The notes under the pieces are model-generated. The model did not search any database. It had not been told where the DNA came from and saw only the letters and a list, made by a program, of their open reading frames with translations. The position numbers were made by a program, and so were the translations under genes. Below, piece after piece: positions 8,000-16,955 of a stretch of DNA of 64,000 nt. Source of the DNA: Beijerinckiaceae bacterium (GTDB lineage: Bacteria > Pseudomonadota > Alphaproteobacteria > Rhizobiales > Beijerinckiaceae). The stretch is taken from assembly GCA_947475995.1 (NCBI GenBank), contig CANJNI010000011.1:1-64000 (forward strand), read 5' to 3'. Numbering within the stretch: position 1 is the first letter of the stretch; every line of letters starts with the position of its first letter.

Positions 8000-9025
8000 A
8001 TGAACGCAACGTTCTTGACGAGACGCGCATTTACCGCAGGCGCTGCAGCCATGGCGGCCTCGTCTGCTGCTTTCGCGCAGGGCGCGCCGAAACTGTCCAT
8101 GCCGAAGATCAAGATCGCCATGGTGTCCACGGAACTCGTGCAGAACGCCGCGCTCTTTGCTGCCATCAAGGGCGGCGAATTCGCCGCACAGGGACTTGAA
8201 GTGGAGGTCGTCAACTTCCGCTCGTGGACGGAGCCGGTGCAGGCGCTCGCCAGCAATGCGGCGCAATTCGCGCTGGGCGCTGGAAGCCTCATCCGGGCGG
8301 TCGCCGGGCAGAATGCGCCGTTGCGCCAGATCGCCATGATCTCCAGCCGCTTTCCTTACGAATTCTGGGTGAAGGCGGGCAGCGGGATCAACAAGGTCGC
8401 CGACCTGAAGGGCAAGACGATCCAGACCGTGCGCACCGGCGAAACGCTCGACAACATCTGGAAGCAGATTCTGGGCGACGCGGGCCTCTCGATGACCGAT
8501 GTGAAGCGCGTCGAGAGCTTCAACGGCTTCGGCTCCATCATCTCGGGCTCGGTCGACGCCGCCAATCTGAACGACTCGCTGATGGCGAAGTCCCGCAAGG
8601 CGGGCCTCGTCAGCCTCGTGGAATATACGGCGTGGCGCGATTCGCATGGCCTGCCGAAGGGCGCGGGCGCCAACCTGGGGTGGGGCACGTCGACCAAGTT
8701 GCTCAACGACAATCCCGATGTGGTGAAGGCGTTCCTGCGGGCGATGGCCAAGGCCACGGACCGTTTGCGCAAGGACAAGCCCTTCGCGATTTCGATCCTG
8801 CAGGACAAGCCGTTCGAGGTGGAGGCCGAGGTCGTGTCGGAAGTCTATGACCGGCACAAGGATCACTGGCTGATGCGCATGGATTTCTCGCGAGGCGATG
8901 CGCAGTTCGACGCCGAGATGGTCGAGGTGGTGATGGAGCAGAAGCCCGGCTCCATCAAGCTCGAGTCCTTCGCGGTCGAAGCGCCCATGAAACAGGCGCT
9001 AAGCGAACTCGGGCTTTCTTTCTGA
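8000..9025 (+). CDS. NitT/TauT-type ABC transporter substrate-binding protein 2 (Tat-type signal)
   Basis: 341 aa. ATG 8000 is favoured over an upstream GTG because GGAGGG (7986-7991) lies eight bases before it and the resulting N-terminus is a sensible export signal: TRRAFTAGAAAMAA looks Tat-like, unlike the Sec-type signal of the preceding paralogue. The same landmarks recur (NFRSWTEPVQALAS, GETLDNIWKQILG, NLGWGTSTKLL). It lies 45 bases after the first receptor and three bases before the ATPase. Two receptors for one transporter may widen ligand range. Confidence 0.88.
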   Translation: MNATFLTRRAFTAGAAAMAASSAAFAQGAPKLSMPKIKIAMVSTELVQNAALFAAIKGGEFAAQGLEVEVVNFRSWTEPVQALASNAAQFALGAGSLIRAVAGQNAPLRQIAMISSRFPYEFWVKAGSGINKVADLKGKTIQTVRTGETLDNIWKQILGDAGLSMTDVKRVESFNGFGSIISGSVDAANLNDSLMAKSRKAGLVSLVEYTAWRDSHGLPKGAGANLGWGTSTKLLNDNPDVVKAFLRAMAKATDRLRKDKPFAISILQDKPFEVEAEVVSEVYDRHKDHWLMRMDFSRGDAQFDAEMVEVVMEQKPGSIKLESFAVEAPMKQALSELGLSF

Positions 9026-9028
9026 CGC

Positions 9029-9808
9029 ATGTCCCAATCCCCATCATCGCGACGACTGGTCGTGAAGGATCTTTACAAGACCTTCACGACATCCAATGGC
9101 GTTTTGCCCGTTATCGACAATATCAGTTTTGAAGTGTCGCCCGGCGAGGTCGTGACCATCGTGGGCGCCAGCGGCTCCGGCAAGACGACGCTCTTGCGCA
9201 TGATCGCCGGTCTGGAAACGCCCGATCGCGGATCGCTCACGCTCAATGGACACGCGATCATCGAGCCCGGTCCGGAGCGGGCGATGATTTTCCAGCATTT
9301 CGGCCTGATGCCATGGCTCAGCGTCTTGCAGAACGTCGTGTTCGGATTGAAGACATTGTCGATCAGCCCTGCCGAGAAGCTTGAGCGTGCGCATGAGGCG
9401 ATCGGGCGCGTCGGGCTGAAGGGCTTTGAGGACTTTCATCCGAAACATCTCTCGGGCGGCATGCAGCAGCGTGTCGGGATTGCGCGTGCACTCGCCGTGC
9501 GCCCGTCGGTTCTCCTCTGCGACGAGCCGTTCGCGGCCGTGGATGCGATGACCCGCCTGCTCATGCAGACCGATCTGCTCGGCATCGTCACCGAACAGCA
9601 TGCGACGGCGCTCCTCGTGACCCACGACATCGAGGAGGCGCTTTATCTGGGCGACCGCGTTCTGGTGTTTTCGTCGCGGCCCGCGCGGCTGATCGAGGAA
9701 ATTCCCGTTCGCATTCCAAAGCCGCGCAAGCCGGAAATCCGCACTTCGTCCGAATTTCAGGCCCTGCGCGCAAAGGTCTGGCGGCTATTGCAGGAGCACA
9801 CGAAATGA
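9029..9808 (+). CDS. ABC transporter ATP-binding protein (SsuB/TauB-like)
   Basis: 259 aa. Walker A GASGSGKTT (46-54), Q-loop at FQHFGLMPW, signature LSGGMQQR and Walker B VLLCDEPFAAVD are all intact, followed by the H-loop in LVTHDIEEAL. This is the energy-coupling subunit of a NitT/TauT-type importer; its stop overlaps the permease start by four bases (ATGA). The two upstream binding proteins complete the transporter. Confidence 0.93.
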   Translation: MSQSPSSRRLVVKDLYKTFTTSNGVLPVIDNISFEVSPGEVVTIVGASGSGKTTLLRMIAGLETPDRGSLTLNGHAIIEPGPERAMIFQHFGLMPWLSVLQNVVFGLKTLSISPAEKLERAHEAIGRVGLKGFEDFHPKHLSGGMQQRVGIARALAVRPSVLLCDEPFAAVDAMTRLLMQTDLLGIVTEQHATALLVTHDIEEALYLGDRVLVFSSRPARLIEEIPVRIPKPRKPEIRTSSEFQALRAKVWRLLQEHTK

Positions 9809-10593
9809 CGGCCGTTGCCGACGACGCCGCGCCGCGCCGGACCCGGCCGGCGACAGGAACGCGCGCCATCTCGGCGGGCATTCTGGCGGTCATTCTGATC
9901 GCGTGGGAGATCGCCGGACAGGCGCAATATGTGAATCCGTTCTTCTTCAGCTGGCCCAGCGCGATTCTTCAGGCGTCGTGGAAGCTGATCGCCAATGGTG
10001 CGCTGGCGCAAAATCTGGTCGTCACCGCCTACGCCTATCTGGTGGGCGTGTTTGCGGCCATCATCGTCGGATCGGCGCTCGGGCTCGCGATGGGCTGGTG
10101 GAAAACGTTCGGGGATATCATCGACCCCTATGTGGTCTTCTTCTCCGCCATGCCGCGCATTGCGCTTTTCCCCATCCTGCTCATGGTGTTCGGCATCAGC
10201 GATCTCTCGCGCATCATCATCGTGTTCATCGGCGTGGTGTTTCCGATCATCTTCAACGCCTATATCGGCGCCAAGCAGACACCGCGCCTGCTGATCGACG
10301 CAGCCCGCGTTTTCGGCTACGGCACCAACCAGCTTTTCATGAATGTCGTGTTCCCTGCGGCGTTGCCCTACCTCATCGCGGGCGTCCGCACCGGCGTGAC
10401 GCTCGGCATGATCATGGTGGTCGTGGCCGAATTTTTCGGCGGCTCCAGCGGCCTCGGCCAGAACATCGCCCAGAGCGCCCAACTCTACAAAACGCCTGAA
10501 CTCTATGCGTGGCTGCTGTTCACATCGCTACTCGCGGTCGTGCTCGTGAAGGGCGCGGACCGCTTCGAGCGCTGGGCGATGCGCTGGGCCTGA
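9805..10593 (+). CDS. ABC transporter permease (SsuC/TauC-like)
   Basis: 262 aa, about six membrane helices. The EAA loop region is seen around GTNQLFMNVVFPAALPYLIAG, the coupling site for the ATPase. The N-terminal 25 residues are Ala/Arg/Pro-rich and cytosolic. It is the last component of the cassette A importer, followed after 13 bases by the Pht5-like gene, so the imported compound is probably the substrate of the neighbouring enzymes (inference). Confidence 0.92.
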   Translation: MTAVADDAAPRRTRPATGTRAISAGILAVILIAWEIAGQAQYVNPFFFSWPSAILQASWKLIANGALAQNLVVTAYAYLVGVFAAIIVGSALGLAMGWWKTFGDIIDPYVVFFSAMPRIALFPILLMVFGISDLSRIIIVFIGVVFPIIFNAYIGAKQTPRLLIDAARVFGYGTNQLFMNVVFPAALPYLIAGVRTGVTLGMIMVVVAEFFGGSSGLGQNIAQSAQLYKTPELYAWLLFTSLLAVVLVKGADRFERWAMRWA

Positions 10594-10606
10594 CCGGAGA
10601 GATTGA

Positions 10607-11599
10607 ATGTCGCGTCTGAACCTGAGCTTCGCGGTCTGCAAATACGACCATATGCGGGACATCATCAACAAGACGATCGAGCCGGAGGGCATCGATCTGA
10701 ACGTGATGCAGTTCGACAATCCCTCCAAGATTTTCCATCGCGCCACGAACTTCCACGAGTTCGACGTCTGCGAACTTTCCTTCGGGCGGCAGATCGCGCT
10801 CGTATCGCAGAACAAGAACCAGATGGTCGCGATCCCGGTCTTTCCCTCTCGCATGGGGCGCATCAGCGGTTTCTATGTCCGCGCCGATTCCGACATCAAG
10901 AAGCCCGAGGATCTCGCCGGGAAACGCATCGGGGTTCCCGAATGGGCGATGACGGCGACGATCTTCGGACGCGGCTGGCTGGCCGAACATGTCGGCGTCG
11001 ATCTGCGGTCGATCGAATGGATACAGGCCGGAAGCGAGATGCCGGGACGCAAGGAACCGGTGGATCTGAATCTGCCTGAAGGACTGCGATTGACCGCGCG
11101 CGAAGACAAGGCGCTCGTCGACATGCTGGTGGACGGCGAGATCGATTGCCTGCTGTCGGCGCAGGCGCCGCAGCGGATGCGCAACGGCGATGGAACCATC
11201 CGCCGTCTCGTGCCGAACTACCGCGCCGTCGAGCAGGCCTATTATGAATCGACCGGCATCTATCCGATCATGCACGTCATCGCGATCAGGAAGAGCCTGC
11301 TGGAGCAGCACCCGTGGATTGCGGTGAATCTCTACGAGGCGTTTGAGGCCTCAAAGAACGAGGCGCTCCAGCGTCTGCCGAAGGTCAATCACGCGATGTA
11401 TCCGGTGCCGTGGCTCCAGGATTATGTGCGCGAAATTCAGGCAATCTTCGGCAAGGACATTTGGCCCTACGGACTGGGGCCCAATCGGCGAACGATCGAG
11501 GCGTTCCTGAGATTCGGATTTGATCAGGGAGTCTGCGAACGTCTCGTGAAGCCCGAAGAAATGTTCGCGCCTGCGACATTGAATCTCGCCAAGGCGTAA
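10607..11599 (+). CDS. 4,5-dihydroxyphthalate decarboxylase-like protein (binding-protein fold, no signal peptide)
   Basis: 330 aa. The start (MSRLNLSFAVCKYDHMRDI), the IEPEGIDLN stretch at 24-32 and the HEFDVCELS segment follow the Pht5 family, cytosolic decarboxylases that share a periplasmic-binding-protein fold. DLAGKRIGVPEW and the TGIYPIMHVIAIR stretch are also family features. No signal peptide or lipobox precedes it, which argues for a cytosolic enzyme rather than a receptor. The likely role is decarboxylating an ortho-dihydroxy aromatic acid; the exact substrate is unknown. Cassette B has a signal-less binding-fold protein in its own cluster (60071-61027). Confidence 0.75.
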   Translation: MSRLNLSFAVCKYDHMRDIINKTIEPEGIDLNVMQFDNPSKIFHRATNFHEFDVCELSFGRQIALVSQNKNQMVAIPVFPSRMGRISGFYVRADSDIKKPEDLAGKRIGVPEWAMTATIFGRGWLAEHVGVDLRSIEWIQAGSEMPGRKEPVDLNLPEGLRLTAREDKALVDMLVDGEIDCLLSAQAPQRMRNGDGTIRRLVPNYRAVEQAYYESTGIYPIMHVIAIRKSLLEQHPWIAVNLYEAFEASKNEALQRLPKVNHAMYPVPWLQDYVREIQAIFGKDIWPYGLGPNRRTIEAFLRFGFDQGVCERLVKPEEMFAPATLNLAKA

Positions 11600-11671
11600 C
11601 GCAACGTCTTGCAAAGCTGAAGTCTGCTCTGTAGCGTCTTTTTCAGTCAACCATGAGGGAGCGAAACCGCG

Positions 11672-12772
11672 ATGAAAATCGCCCTGTTTTGCAACACGCG
11701 ATATGCCGGTGATGCGCCCAAGGGCGTCTGGCCTGTTCCGGGCCACACCTATATGCCCGAAGTGGCGACGCGATCGATGGATCGCACGCTCGAACAAATC
11801 AGGCTGGGTGATGAAGTCGGCTTCGACTGGCTGACTGTCGCGGAACATCATTTTGCGCCGTTCTCCATGTCGCCAAATCCGAACGTTCTCGCGGGCGCGC
11901 TGACCCAGGTCGTCAAGCGCGCGAAGATCGCCCTGCTGGGACCCGACGTGCCGGTGCTCAACCCTGTGCGGGTCGCGGAAGAAATCGCGATGCTCGATAC
12001 GATTTCGGGCGGCCGCATCATTGCGGGCCTGATGCGCGGAACGCCGAACGAATACGTCACCTACAACATCAATCCCGCCGAATCGCGCGAGCGCTTCCAG
12101 GAAGCGGTCCAGTTGATCCGCATGTGCTGGACGGAGCCGCAGCCCTTCGGCTGGCAGGGGCGCTATTACCAGCACCGCAGCATCTCCATCTGGCCGCGGC
12201 CCGTGCAGCAGCCGCACCCGCCCATCTATATGTCCGCCGCGACGCCGGAGTCCGGCGAGTTTGCGGCGCAGAATCGCCTCGGCATCGGCTTTGCGTTCAC
12301 GACCGTGCAGATCGCGTCGGTCGCTGCCGATTATTATCGCAAGCAATGCGAACTGAACGGCTGGACCCCGACGCCGGACCAGGTGATCTATCGTCTGGGC
12401 ATGCACTGCACCGAGGACGACGAGGAAGGCATTGAGGATCTGATCGAAGCAGGTGGCGGCCAGCCGGCCGTCGGTCTGACGATGACCAACAAGGCTCTCG
12501 AAAGCGCCGTCGCGAAGTCCGGCTATTACGGCCGCGACATCGACAAGCAGCGTGCCCGTCTGCAATCGCGCGGCGAAGTTCGTGACCGCATCGAAAAGGG
12601 CCAGGTGCTCGTCGGAACACCCAAAACGATCATCGCCCAGATCCGCCGGATCAAGGACATTCTCGGCTGCGGCATCCTCGATCTGAGCATCGGCGCCCAG
12701 ATGGGTGACAAGACGCTCAAATCGATCGAGATGTTCGGCAAGAAAGTCATTCCCGAAATTCAGGCGCTTTGA
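11672..12772 (+). CDS. luciferase-like (LLM class) flavin-dependent monooxygenase
   Basis: 366 aa TIM-barrel flavoenzyme. TVAEHHF (56-62), ISGGRIIAGLMRGTPNEY (111-128) and PPIYMSAATPESGE are typical of the class, which uses FMNH2 and O2 to oxidise organic substrates. No dedicated flavin reductase is found in the window. It is preceded by a 72-base gap with GAGGGAGC before the ATG. It may carry out a hydroxylation or Baeyer-Villiger-type step in the same pathway as the HAO-like and decarboxylase-like proteins (inference). Confidence 0.88.
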   Translation: MKIALFCNTRYAGDAPKGVWPVPGHTYMPEVATRSMDRTLEQIRLGDEVGFDWLTVAEHHFAPFSMSPNPNVLAGALTQVVKRAKIALLGPDVPVLNPVRVAEEIAMLDTISGGRIIAGLMRGTPNEYVTYNINPAESRERFQEAVQLIRMCWTEPQPFGWQGRYYQHRSISIWPRPVQQPHPPIYMSAATPESGEFAAQNRLGIGFAFTTVQIASVAADYYRKQCELNGWTPTPDQVIYRLGMHCTEDDEEGIEDLIEAGGGQPAVGLTMTNKALESAVAKSGYYGRDIDKQRARLQSRGEVRDRIEKGQVLVGTPKTIIAQIRRIKDILGCGILDLSIGAQMGDKTLKSIEMFGKKVIPEIQAL

Positions 12773-12818
12773 TCGAAGGCAGCCTCGTCACTCACTAAGC
12801 AATCTGGGCCATGGTGGA

Positions 12819-13592
12819 ATGATGTTCACTGAAGCGCATGTCGAAGCGGATGGTTTTCAGATCCGCTACCTCTCGGCCGGAGAGGGTGAGCCGCTGGTTT
12901 GTCTGCATGGCGCAGGCGGCCTGAGAATTTCGCGGGCGCTCGAACTGCTGAGCGCCAGATTCCGGGTTTACGCGCTGGAAATGCCGGGCTTCGGCCAGTC
13001 GCCGGTCAACGACCGCACGGCCAGCACTGAAGACATGGCCCGCACGGTTGCGGCTGCAGCTGCGGCGCTGGGTCTCGAGAAGTTCAATCTCTGGGGCAAT
13101 TCCTTCGGCGCCAAGATCGCCATGCAGTTGACCGTGATGAATCCTGACATGGTCAGGACGCTCATTCTGGTTTCACCTGCGGCCATTCGCACCACACCGC
13201 GTCCGGTCGAGGGAGAGCCGACGCCTGAGATGCTTTACGCTCAACCGGAAAAGCAGAACATTGCGCCGCCGAGCCCGGAAATCAGCGCCAAACAGCGGGC
13301 GCTCGTGCAGCGCCTGTCGGGGCCGCCGAGAGACGAGAAGTTCGAGGCGAGCATCAAGGGGCTTGAAATACCGACCATTGTGCTTTTCGGGACGCGCGAC
13401 CGCCTGACCCCGCCCGAGAACGGTCGGATTTATCGCCAGTTGATGCCCAAGAGTTCTTTGATGATGATCTATGACGCCGCCCATGCGGTTGATGCGGATC
13501 GTCCCGAGGCGGTCGCGGAAGTTGTCGGGGACTACATCGAGCGGCACGACAGTTTTCTGGTGACCCGGCAGAACGGAATGCTTCATCCTTGA
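12819..13592 (+). CDS. alpha/beta-fold hydrolase
   Basis: 257 aa; two adjacent ATGs at 12819 and 12822 are possible, with GGTGG just upstream favouring the second. Nucleophile Ser95 lies in WGNSFGAK, the acid in FGTRDRLTPPE and the base His in DAAHAVDADRPE. It has the same architecture as the hydrolase at 5084 and probably acts on an intermediate of the same pathway. It is followed by the M24-fold gene after 51 bases. Confidence 0.85.
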   Translation: MMFTEAHVEADGFQIRYLSAGEGEPLVCLHGAGGLRISRALELLSARFRVYALEMPGFGQSPVNDRTASTEDMARTVAAAAAALGLEKFNLWGNSFGAKIAMQLTVMNPDMVRTLILVSPAAIRTTPRPVEGEPTPEMLYAQPEKQNIAPPSPEISAKQRALVQRLSGPPRDEKFEASIKGLEIPTIVLFGTRDRLTPPENGRIYRQLMPKSSLMMIYDAAHAVDADRPEAVAEVVGDYIERHDSFLVTRQNGMLHP

Positions 13593-13643
13593 GCTAATTC
13601 TTGACGTCCAGAGGCGCAAAGCCCGGAACAATGGGAGGAACCG

Positions 13644-14837
13644 ATGTCGGCTAACCAGATGGATACGCGCAAGGGGCCGTTCCTGTCGCTGCGTGAGCGC
13701 AACCGTCGCTATGCGGCCATTCGGGCCCGCATGAAGGAAAGGGGCATCGGGGCACTGATCGTCGGCGGCTCCAACCTGACCTATCTGAGCAACGGCCTTC
13801 CGGGCGAACTGTTCGGCGTTCTGCCGGCAGAGGAAGGCGAGGAATTCACCTCGGTCCTGATCTGGCGTTATCTGGTTGATATTCCGCCCAACACATTGCG
13901 GGAAGCGCAGGACTGGGTTTCCGATTATCGCGGCGCGAAGAACCCCAACGTCACCATCGTCGAGCGCCTTAAGGAACTGAAGCTCGAAAACGGCACGATC
14001 GCCTATGCGGGCCGCTTCGGTCATTCGGGCTACAACTTCATCATGAAGCAGTTGCCCTCGCTGAAGATTGTGGATGCATCGGACATTCTGGACGATATCC
14101 GGACGATCAAGAGCGACGAGGAAATCGCGCTCATCGACCATGCGAACGGTCTCTTCAATCTGGCGGTCGAGGCGATCCACCACAAGGCGCGCCCGGGCAT
14201 GCTCGGCCGCGAGGTGGTCCAGATCGGACTCAACGCCATGTTCGAAGGCGGCGCAGACCATGAGTCCGGCTTCTCGCTGAATTTCGGTCCCCATCCCAAG
14301 CAGAACCCGGTGCTCGCGTGGATCTGTCTGGATCGCCGAATCCAGGAAGGCGATGTGGCGACGCTGACGTCGCACCCGCATTTCCGGCATTACGCGGGCC
14401 ATACGGATCAGGAGATTATCTTCGGAACGCCGTCGCAACTGCATCTGCGGATGTTCGACAGCGTCAAGAAAGTTCACTCGGCCGTCGTCTCCAGCGTGCG
14501 CGCCGGCGTCACGCAGCGCGATCTGATCGAGGCTTACGAGACCGCATGCCGGGACACGGGCTTCCAGACCTGCGAGCACTCGCAGATTCACCAATACGGC
14601 ATCGAGGTGCCGGAATTTCCCGGACCTGCCTTCAAGACCGCAGACACCAAAGGCGGCAAGGGACTCGGCACAGCCGGAAACTTCACCCTCAAGTCGGGCA
14701 TGATCTATTCCATCTCGCCGGTCCTGATTGATGGAGCGACGGAAGATCTGATCCTCGGCGGCACGACCATGGCGGTCACCGACAGCGGCTTCCGTGAACT
14801 CGGTAAGCGTCCTGTCGAATTGCTGGTGGCGGGTTAG
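13644..14837 (+). CDS. M24-fold (creatinase/aminopeptidase P superfamily) protein with altered metal site
   Basis: 397 aa with the two-domain layout of the superfamily: an N-terminal creatinase-type domain (about 20-150) and a pita-bread C-terminal domain. The usual dimetal ligands are mostly replaced: where a peptidase has a VDLG Asp this protein reads LTSHP, the EP Glu is Ser in YSISPVL, and the final Glu is lost near GGTTMAV. HQYGIEVPEFPG keeps the His region and YAGHTDQ may keep one Asp. This fits metal-independent relatives such as creatinase rather than a peptidase. GGAGG precedes the ATG. The reaction is unknown. Confidence 0.75.
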   Translation: MSANQMDTRKGPFLSLRERNRRYAAIRARMKERGIGALIVGGSNLTYLSNGLPGELFGVLPAEEGEEFTSVLIWRYLVDIPPNTLREAQDWVSDYRGAKNPNVTIVERLKELKLENGTIAYAGRFGHSGYNFIMKQLPSLKIVDASDILDDIRTIKSDEEIALIDHANGLFNLAVEAIHHKARPGMLGREVVQIGLNAMFEGGADHESGFSLNFGPHPKQNPVLAWICLDRRIQEGDVATLTSHPHFRHYAGHTDQEIIFGTPSQLHLRMFDSVKKVHSAVVSSVRAGVTQRDLIEAYETACRDTGFQTCEHSQIHQYGIEVPEFPGPAFKTADTKGGKGLGTAGNFTLKSGMIYSISPVLIDGATEDLILGGTTMAVTDSGFRELGKRPVELLVAG

Positions 14838-14845
14838 GAGCCGAA

Positions 14846-15811
14846 ATGCCCATCCTCCTCAAGGCCGACGATCTCGCCCCGATGCTCGATATGCCTAAGG
14901 CGATCGAGATCACCGAACAGGTCCTGCAGGAACTGTCGCGCGGCAATGCGAAGGTCCATGCTCCATACCATCTCAACGTGCCCAATGGCGCCATCCGGGT
15001 CGTGTCCGCCGCCTTGCAGGAAACCGGAACGGTTGGCTTGCGCTATGGACCCGCGCTGAACCTGACCCCGCCCAGCGGCTACAGGAACCACCTGTGTTCG
15101 CTTTATCGGCTCGACGGCGAATTGCTCGCCATCATGGGATATCCGTTCAGCCAGTTGCGCACGGGCGCGACCGTGGGCGCGGCCGTCAAGCATCTGGCGA
15201 AACCGGGCAGCGTGAAGGTCGCCATGATCGGCACGGGGATGAACGCCCTGAGCCTGATCGACGGCGTGAAGGCAGTGCGCGACATCACACACGTTGCAAT
15301 CTTCAGCCGCGACGCGGAGCGCCGCAAGAAATTCGCCGATGAGGCCGCAAAGGCGACCGGCCTCAATGTGCTGGCGGCCGAGAGCATGGAAGCGGCGGTG
15401 GGCGACAAGGACATCGTCCTCACGGCCACCAATTTCCGGCAGCCCCTGTTCGAAAGCAGCATCCTGCAGAAGGATTGCATGCTGGCCAGCATGGGTCCGA
15501 TCGGCGAGATCGCCGAATCCCTGTTCCTGTCCGCCAACCACATTGTGGTGAGCTGCCAGCAGCAGGAGCGCGACTACTTCATGCCGCAAAAGCCCTTCCC
15601 GCTTGTCGATCTTATCGCAGCCGGCAAACTGTCGTGGAATGATGTCGATGAACTCGGTTCGGTCATTGCCGGTCAGCCGAAAGCCCGCAAGGGGACCGGC
15701 GGTCTCGTGGTCTTCCACGAGTCGGCGGGTGGCTTTGGCGATACGGCTTTCGCGACTTATGCCTACAACCAGGCCGTGAAGCTTGGCCTCGGAACGCAAG
15801 TGCAATTCTGA
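14846..15811 (+). CDS. ornithine cyclodeaminase/mu-crystallin family protein
   Basis: 321 aa NAD(P)-dependent protein with the Rossmann signature VAMIGTGMNAL (126-136) and the conserved SQLRTGATVGAA segment. Relatives are ornithine cyclodeaminases, imine reductases and amino-acid dehydrogenases; the sequence does not decide between them. It starts eight bases after the M24 gene, so it is probably co-transcribed and acts on a nitrogen-containing intermediate released by the neighbouring enzymes (inference). Confidence 0.85.
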   Translation: MPILLKADDLAPMLDMPKAIEITEQVLQELSRGNAKVHAPYHLNVPNGAIRVVSAALQETGTVGLRYGPALNLTPPSGYRNHLCSLYRLDGELLAIMGYPFSQLRTGATVGAAVKHLAKPGSVKVAMIGTGMNALSLIDGVKAVRDITHVAIFSRDAERRKKFADEAAKATGLNVLAAESMEAAVGDKDIVLTATNFRQPLFESSILQKDCMLASMGPIGEIAESLFLSANHIVVSCQQQERDYFMPQKPFPLVDLIAAGKLSWNDVDELGSVIAGQPKARKGTGGLVVFHESAGGFGDTAFATYAYNQAVKLGLGTQVQF

Positions 15812-15866
15812 AATGGCGGCAAGTACAACAGGGGCCGCCGCATCGCTTACGAGAGGGAGGGAATCC

Positions 15867-16955
15867 ATGTTGCAGACCAGCACAAGCCGCCTCGCCTATT
15901 CATTTCTGTCAGCCGCTTTCCTGACTGCCGTCGCGCTGCCTGCGTCTGCACAACAGATCCAGCGCACGCCGGCGCTGGAAAAGCTGGTCAAGGATGCGCA
16001 GGCCGAGAAGACGCTCAATCTCTCATGGGGACCGTCGCTCGGTTCCGCCGGAGGCGTGAAACAGCTTCAGGACGCGATCAACAAGGAATTCGGGATCAAC
16101 ATCTCGATCACCTACACGCCGGGGCCGGCAATGCCGCAGCTGGCCAGCCGCATCATTCAGGAAATCGATGCAGGCAAGACTCCGACATCCGATCTGGTGC
16201 TGGGCGCCGAGACGACATTCACGCAGCTCCTGCGCGCCAAGGCTCTCATCCCGGTCCGGTGGTCGGACTATTTCACCACCATCACGCCGGAGATGCAGAC
16301 GAAGGACGGCACGGCGGTGCACATCGTCACTCTCGTCACCGGCATCCACTACAACACGGAACTGATCAAGCCCAATGAAGTGCCGCGCAAGATGGCGGAC
16401 ATCTTCAATCCGAAATGGAAAGGCCGCATCGCCGGAACGATCTATGCGGCGGGTTTCGATCGTATCGCCCTCAAGCGCGGCATCGACGCCATCCGACCCG
16501 TCGTCCAGAAAACCGGCGAATGGGCCGGCGGCCTGATCCGCTGCGGAGAAAACGAGCGTATCGCCAGCGGCGAATTCGTCATGCTCTTTCTCGACTGCGG
16601 CAAGACCGATGACAGGCTGATGGTCGAGAAGGGCGGTCCGCTGAATCAGGTCGTCATCGAGGACGCCGCTCTGACCACAAACTGGTTCTGGGGCCTGCCC
16701 AAGGGAGTGCAGAAGCCAAACCTCGCCATCCTGTTTGCGGGCTTCGTGGCTTCCCCTCCCGGCCAGAAAATCATCGATACGGTCGCGGGCGCGTCGTCGC
16801 ATTTTGTTCCGGGGACGTCCGCGTACAAGGCCGTCAAGGAGCTTGAGGCGCGCGGCGCGGAAATCCTGACGCAGACCCCCGACGAGTTGCTTGTGCGCGA
16901 GGCTGAACTCGACAAGTACAGAAACGAGTTCCAGCAGCTCTTGCGGCAAAAATGA
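15867..16955 (+). CDS. Fe3+/polyamine-type ABC transporter substrate-binding protein
   Basis: 362 aa. ATG 15867 is preceded by GAGGGAGGG and gives a clean Sec signal (RLAYSFLSAAFLTAVALPASAQ). The mature protein has the family-1 binding fold, with LVTGIHYNTELI and IFNPKWKGRIAGTIY as landmarks of the AfuA/PotD-like group. Its stop overlaps the permease start by four bases. Despite the Fe3+ family name, such transporters in catabolic clusters often import organic acids or amines; the ligand is unknown. Confidence 0.87.
   Translation: MLQTSTSRLAYSFLSAAFLTAVALPASAQQIQRTPALEKLVKDAQAEKTLNLSWGPSLGSAGGVKQLQDAINKEFGINISITYTPGPAMPQLASRIIQEIDAGKTPTSDLVLGAETTFTQLLRAKALIPVRWSDYFTTITPEMQTKDGTAVHIVTLVTGIHYNTELIKPNEVPRKMADIFNPKWKGRIAGTIYAAGFDRIALKRGIDAIRPVVQKTGEWAGGLIRCGENERIASGEFVMLFLDCGKTDDRLMVEKGGPLNQVVIEDAALTTNWFWGLPKGVQKPNLAILFAGFVASPPGQKIIDTVAGASSHFVPGTSAYKAVKELEARGAEILTQTPDELLVREAELDKYRNEFQQLLRQK

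Noticed and set aside
13644-14837. Annotating as Xaa-Pro aminopeptidase
   Set aside because: Most dimetal ligands are replaced, so peptidase activity is unlikely.
15867-16955. Iron uptake role
   Set aside because: The family name includes Fe3+ transporters, but the neighbours are hydrolases and nitrogen-compound enzymes; an organic ligand is more likely.
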